From: Bacteroidales bacterium
GTDB taxonomy: Bacteria > Bacteroidota > Bacteroidia > Bacteroidales > JAOZMU01
Assembly (NCBI GenBank): GCA_029934165.1
Contig: JAOZMU010000100.1
Location: 1-9,176, forward strand
Reading direction: 5' to 3'
DNA: 9,176 nucleotides
The notes under the pieces were generated by a model. The model saw only the letters and a program-made list of their open reading frames with translations. It did not search any database and was not told the origin of the DNA. Numbering within the stretch: position 1 is the first letter of the stretch; every line of letters begins with the position of its first letter. A program made the position numbers and the translations under genes. Shown here piece by piece: positions 7,353 to 9,176 of this stretch.

Positions 7353-7908
7353 TTACCTTATTTAATGTAACTTCGTAAACTATTGTTGCCCGCCGAGGAA
7401 TCATTTTTTGGTCGCCAACCAAACCGAAAGCTAAATGCGGTGGAAGAATAAACCGTGCTTTATCGCCTTGATGGAGCAAGCGTACACCCTCGTCTAACCC
7501 TGCTTCTATACTACTTTTTCCAATCATAAATTCCTTTAAACCAAGCGAATCGGAAGAATAACACAACCTGCCATCAAGCAAACTAACCTGATATTTGAGT
7601 TTTACAATGTCGCCTTCTTTGGCTTTAACACCACGCCCTCGGAAAAATATTTCGTAGAACAAACCTGTCGCAGACGTAGAAACATTCCAGCCACGACGCT
7701 TTGCGTATGAGGCAATGATTTCAGCGTCTTTTGAGACAAGAAATTCGCTAGCTTTTATCAGCATCTCTTTGTCAATTAATGGTTTATCAACCTCGGCAGG
7801 TTTATGTTGCTGACAGTTTGAACCTGAAATTAGCACAAAAATTAGCACGTATATAGTATATGGACTTTTTTGAAATTGCATAACTATTTTTTTGAAAAGT
7901 TTAAGCAT
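7336..7908 (-). CDS. FKBP-type peptidyl-prolyl isomerase lipoprotein (GldI/FkpA-like)
   Basis: Probable envelope lipoprotein of 190 aa. A hydrophobic segment (17-30) leads to Cys32 (SGSNC), a weak Bacteroidota-style lipobox, followed by a helical linker and an FKBP domain at about 80-185. The domain shows TGLFYEI, EGDIVKLKY, LLDG, EAGLDEGV, GDKARFILPPHLAFG and ATIVYEV, close to the family pattern and nearest in style to lipoprotein isomerases such as GldI of gliding bacteria. Compared with human FKBP12, several pocket residues differ: Asp37 becomes Tyr117, Phe36 becomes Cys116, Trp59 becomes Leu138 and Tyr82 becomes Phe161. It may therefore bind proteins as a chaperone more than isomerise them. 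Met10 (7879-7881) is an alternative start giving a more compact signal peptide. The 3' end overlaps the convergent kinase gene by 17 bp with no terminator between them. Isomerase activity is inferred from family only. Confidence 0.88.
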   Translation of the reverse strand: MLKLFKKIVMQFQKSPYTIYVLIFVLISGSNCQQHKPAEVDKPLIDKEMLIKASEFLVSKDAEIIASYAKRRGWNVSTSATGLFYEIFFRGRGVKAKEGDIVKLKYQVSLLDGRLCYSSDSLGLKEFMIGKSSIEAGLDEGVRLLHQGDKARFILPPHLAFGLVGDQKMIPRRATIVYEVTLNKVITPHD

Positions 7909-7977
7909 ATATTGCTATTTATTAAAAAGAGTATTATATTGATAATCAAGTTAATAATAACAAAATAAATCTCAAAT
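7909..7977 (-). other. Short AT-rich upstream region of the FKBP gene
   Basis: This gap lies between the intrinsic terminator and the FKBP start codon and must hold the FKBP promoter if that terminator is efficient. It is almost entirely A and T. No exact TAnnTTTG box was found on the minus strand, and no ribosome binding site is evident. Confidence 0.4.
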
Positions 7978-8018
7978 AAAAAACGTGCCTTCATAATAAT
8001 GGTGAAGACACGTTTTTT
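7978..8018 (-). terminator. Rho-independent terminator, probably bidirectional
   Basis: AAAAAACGTG (7978-7987) pairs perfectly with CACGTTTTTT (8009-8018). After one C/A mismatch the stem continues with CTTCA (7989-7993) and TGAAG (8003-8007) around a 9-nt loop. Read leftward, the stem ends in a run of six T (minus strand), 51 bp past the stop codon of the coiled-coil lipoprotein gene, so it should end that transcript before the FKBP gene. The A/T ends are symmetrical, so it could also work rightward. Confidence 0.88.
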
Positions 8019-8068
8019 GAATCGTAAGTGTATAATACACAGTAATTTAAAAGGTAGAAGAGTTGTCG

Positions 8069-8944
8069 CTATTTAATAACTATAACCAAATATTTAGAAA
8101 CACCCCAAAATTTATCCGGATTGGTAATAACTAAGCTGTCAATTTTTTCGCTTTCGCTAAACATGTAACTATCAGCCGGATGACTGGTAATAACTTCTGC
8201 CTTTTTGCAGAAAAGCGGAATTGACCGTGTACTACGAATATCAATTTCTGTAAAATAATCTTTCTCGAAATTTTCTTTCAATTTTTTCATGCGTCCAATG
8301 CCAATAAACCCGCCCGTTTTGGTTATTATATTATTGTTTTTCAGCTCTTTCTGTGTGCCAACAACAAAATATGCGGTGTGCAAAGCCTTATCTTGTTCGT
8401 CGATTATTTCGGTTTTTGTGGTGCTTTCGTGTGCGATAGAGTCAATTTCTTGGTTCAAACTATCAATATTTGAAGTCATATCTTCCACAACAATATCCAT
8501 CTGAGCCAGTTGGTTTGTCAATTTATTAATTTGAGAATCCTTTTGCTTCAATTGCTTGTTTAGCAATTCAATACGTCGCGAAAATTCGGAAATATTGATA
8601 TGAGAGTTTTTAAGTTTTTGTTCTAAGTCGCTAATTTTTCGCTTGTTTTCTGTCATAAGCTGATAAATCGCCAAAATGTCATCGTTGATTCTATCTTTTT
8701 GATTATCAGTTACTCCATCGCCTTGGGAATTAACACGAACAATTTGTTCCTTTTCTTTAATTTCGACCAAATTGTTTTCAATTTCGTTGAAAGCTTTCAT
8801 CATCTCGTTGATGGCTTCATCTCTGTTAACAAAAGCATTTTTTAGGCTATCGTTCTCTGCTTTAAGGTCTTCGGACGATTGACCATCAGGGTTACATCCT
8901 TGGAGAATGAAAAGTACGATTAACGCTGTTAATAAATGTTTCAT
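8069..8944 (-). CDS. Coiled-coil lipoprotein with conserved C-terminal domain, function unknown
   Basis: Lipoprotein of 291 aa when started at the ATG at 8942-8944, which gives a textbook signal (MKHLLTALIVLFILQGC, lipobox LQGC, Cys17). The frame extends upstream to 8998, but that start would put 18 non-signal residues ahead, so it is rejected. After Cys17 (NPDGQSSED) comes a long, charged, heptad-rich coiled coil, about residues 24-185, then a globular C-terminal domain of about 105 residues opening with HTAYFVVGTQKEL and including GGFIGIGR, DYFTEIDIR and the end FWGVSKYLVIVIK. I recall this C-terminal pattern from Bacteroidota lipoproteins sometimes annotated as Cbp1-family collagen-binding adhesins, but I cannot confirm the match, and a binding role here is doubtful. 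It could be a surface or periplasmic spacer protein. A terminator follows, so it appears to be monocistronic. No Shine-Dalgarno site is visible. Confidence 0.85.
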   Translation of the reverse strand: MKHLLTALIVLFILQGCNPDGQSSEDLKAENDSLKNAFVNRDEAINEMMKAFNEIENNLVEIKEKEQIVRVNSQGDGVTDNQKDRINDDILAIYQLMTENKRKISDLEQKLKNSHINISEFSRRIELLNKQLKQKDSQINKLTNQLAQMDIVVEDMTSNIDSLNQEIDSIAHESTTKTEIIDEQDKALHTAYFVVGTQKELKNNNIITKTGGFIGIGRMKKLKENFEKDYFTEIDIRSTRSIPLFCKKAEVITSHPADSYMFSESEKIDSLVITNPDKFWGVSKYLVIVIK

Positions 8945-9126
8945 TGTTTTCTTATTTAGTGGTGGATAAAAATTAATAAGTAATTGTGTGAAAAACAAAC
9001 TTTTTTCTGACTATAATGCTTTTTGAAAATTGTGTAATTCACAAATAAACAGTAAGTTATATCGTGAATTGAAGCGAAAAATTGGTCAGAAATTCTGTTA
9101 CAAATATAAAGATTTTAGATTAATTA
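8945..9126 (-). other. Upstream region of the coiled-coil lipoprotein gene
   Basis: No gene was seen here. The region contains the candidate -7 box noted separately and one dyad, TTGTG-TAATT-CACAA at 9030-9044, which lies between that box and the start codon and could be an operator. The rest is AT-rich without clear structure. Confidence 0.45.
9101..9108 (-). promoter_or_regulatory. Candidate -7 promoter box for the coiled-coil lipoprotein gene
   Basis: On the minus strand these bases read TATATTTG, an exact fit to TAnnTTTG, about 155 bp upstream of the start codon. No -33 TTTG is visible at normal spacing, and a leader of roughly 150 nt would be fairly long, so this is a weak call. Confidence 0.3.
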
Positions 9127-9152
9127 TGGGCATGTTTCATAAGTAGTTTACA
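9127..9152 (+). repeat. Second, partial copy of the outer end of the inverted repeat
   Basis: TGGGCATGTTTCATAA (9127-9142) is identical to positions 1-16 in the same orientation. AAGTAGTTTACA (9141-9152) then matches 25-36 with one change, as if about 10 nt were missing between the two blocks. After 9152 the sequences diverge. It may be the left end of a related element that continues outside the window, or a decayed remnant. Confidence 0.75.
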
Positions 9153-9176
9153 GTCAAAAAGTTCTTCTTGCGTACA

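Noticed and set aside
8945..8998. Upstream extension of the coiled-coil lipoprotein to a start at 8998
   Set aside because: It would put 18 residues ahead of a textbook lipoprotein signal peptide; the ATG at 8942-8944 is the better start.

Overview
The window looks like chromosomal DNA from a member of the Bacteroidota. The genes are AT-rich and lack clear Shine-Dalgarno sites. Two TAnnTTTG-type -7 boxes are present. Two or three of the four proteins carry lipoprotein-type signals. The large hybrid kinases have sensor types (7TMR-DISM, YfiR-like) that are common in that phylum. This assignment is an inference from style; no marker gene is present.

Layout. Positions 1-234 form a long imperfect inverted repeat with hairpins nested inside it, resembling a MITE or REP-type element. 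A partial copy of its outer end recurs in the same orientation at 9127-9152, so nearly the whole window lies between two copies of one terminal sequence. Downstream of the first element is a rightward two-gene operon (365-7352) encoding two hybrid sensor histidine kinases 4 nt apart. The first has an extracytoplasmic domain, seven membrane helices, three PAS domains, HisKA, HATPase_c, a receiver and a helical tail. The second has a periplasmic YfiR-like domain, a long periplasmic coiled coil, one membrane helix, one PAS domain, HisKA, HATPase_c, a receiver and a related tail. Their kinase, receiver and tail parts are clearly paralogous, while the sensory parts are unrelated.

Two leftward genes occupy the rest. 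An FKBP-type prolyl isomerase lipoprotein (7336-7908) overlaps the end of the second kinase tail-to-tail by 17 bp. A coiled-coil lipoprotein (8069-8944) lies upstream of it, and a strong intrinsic terminator (7978-8018) separates the two.

The kinases probably sense two envelope cues and feed a common phosphorelay. No DNA-binding response regulator, HPt protein with the usual motif or cyclic-di-GMP enzyme is in the window, so the output is unknown. The most unusual features are the paired kinases with exchanged sensors, the shared C-terminal tail that resembles an HPt domain without its phosphorylatable motif, and the repeat element whose right edge abuts a candidate promoter for the kinase operon. 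I do not see a clearly new defence, mobile or RNA-guided system here.
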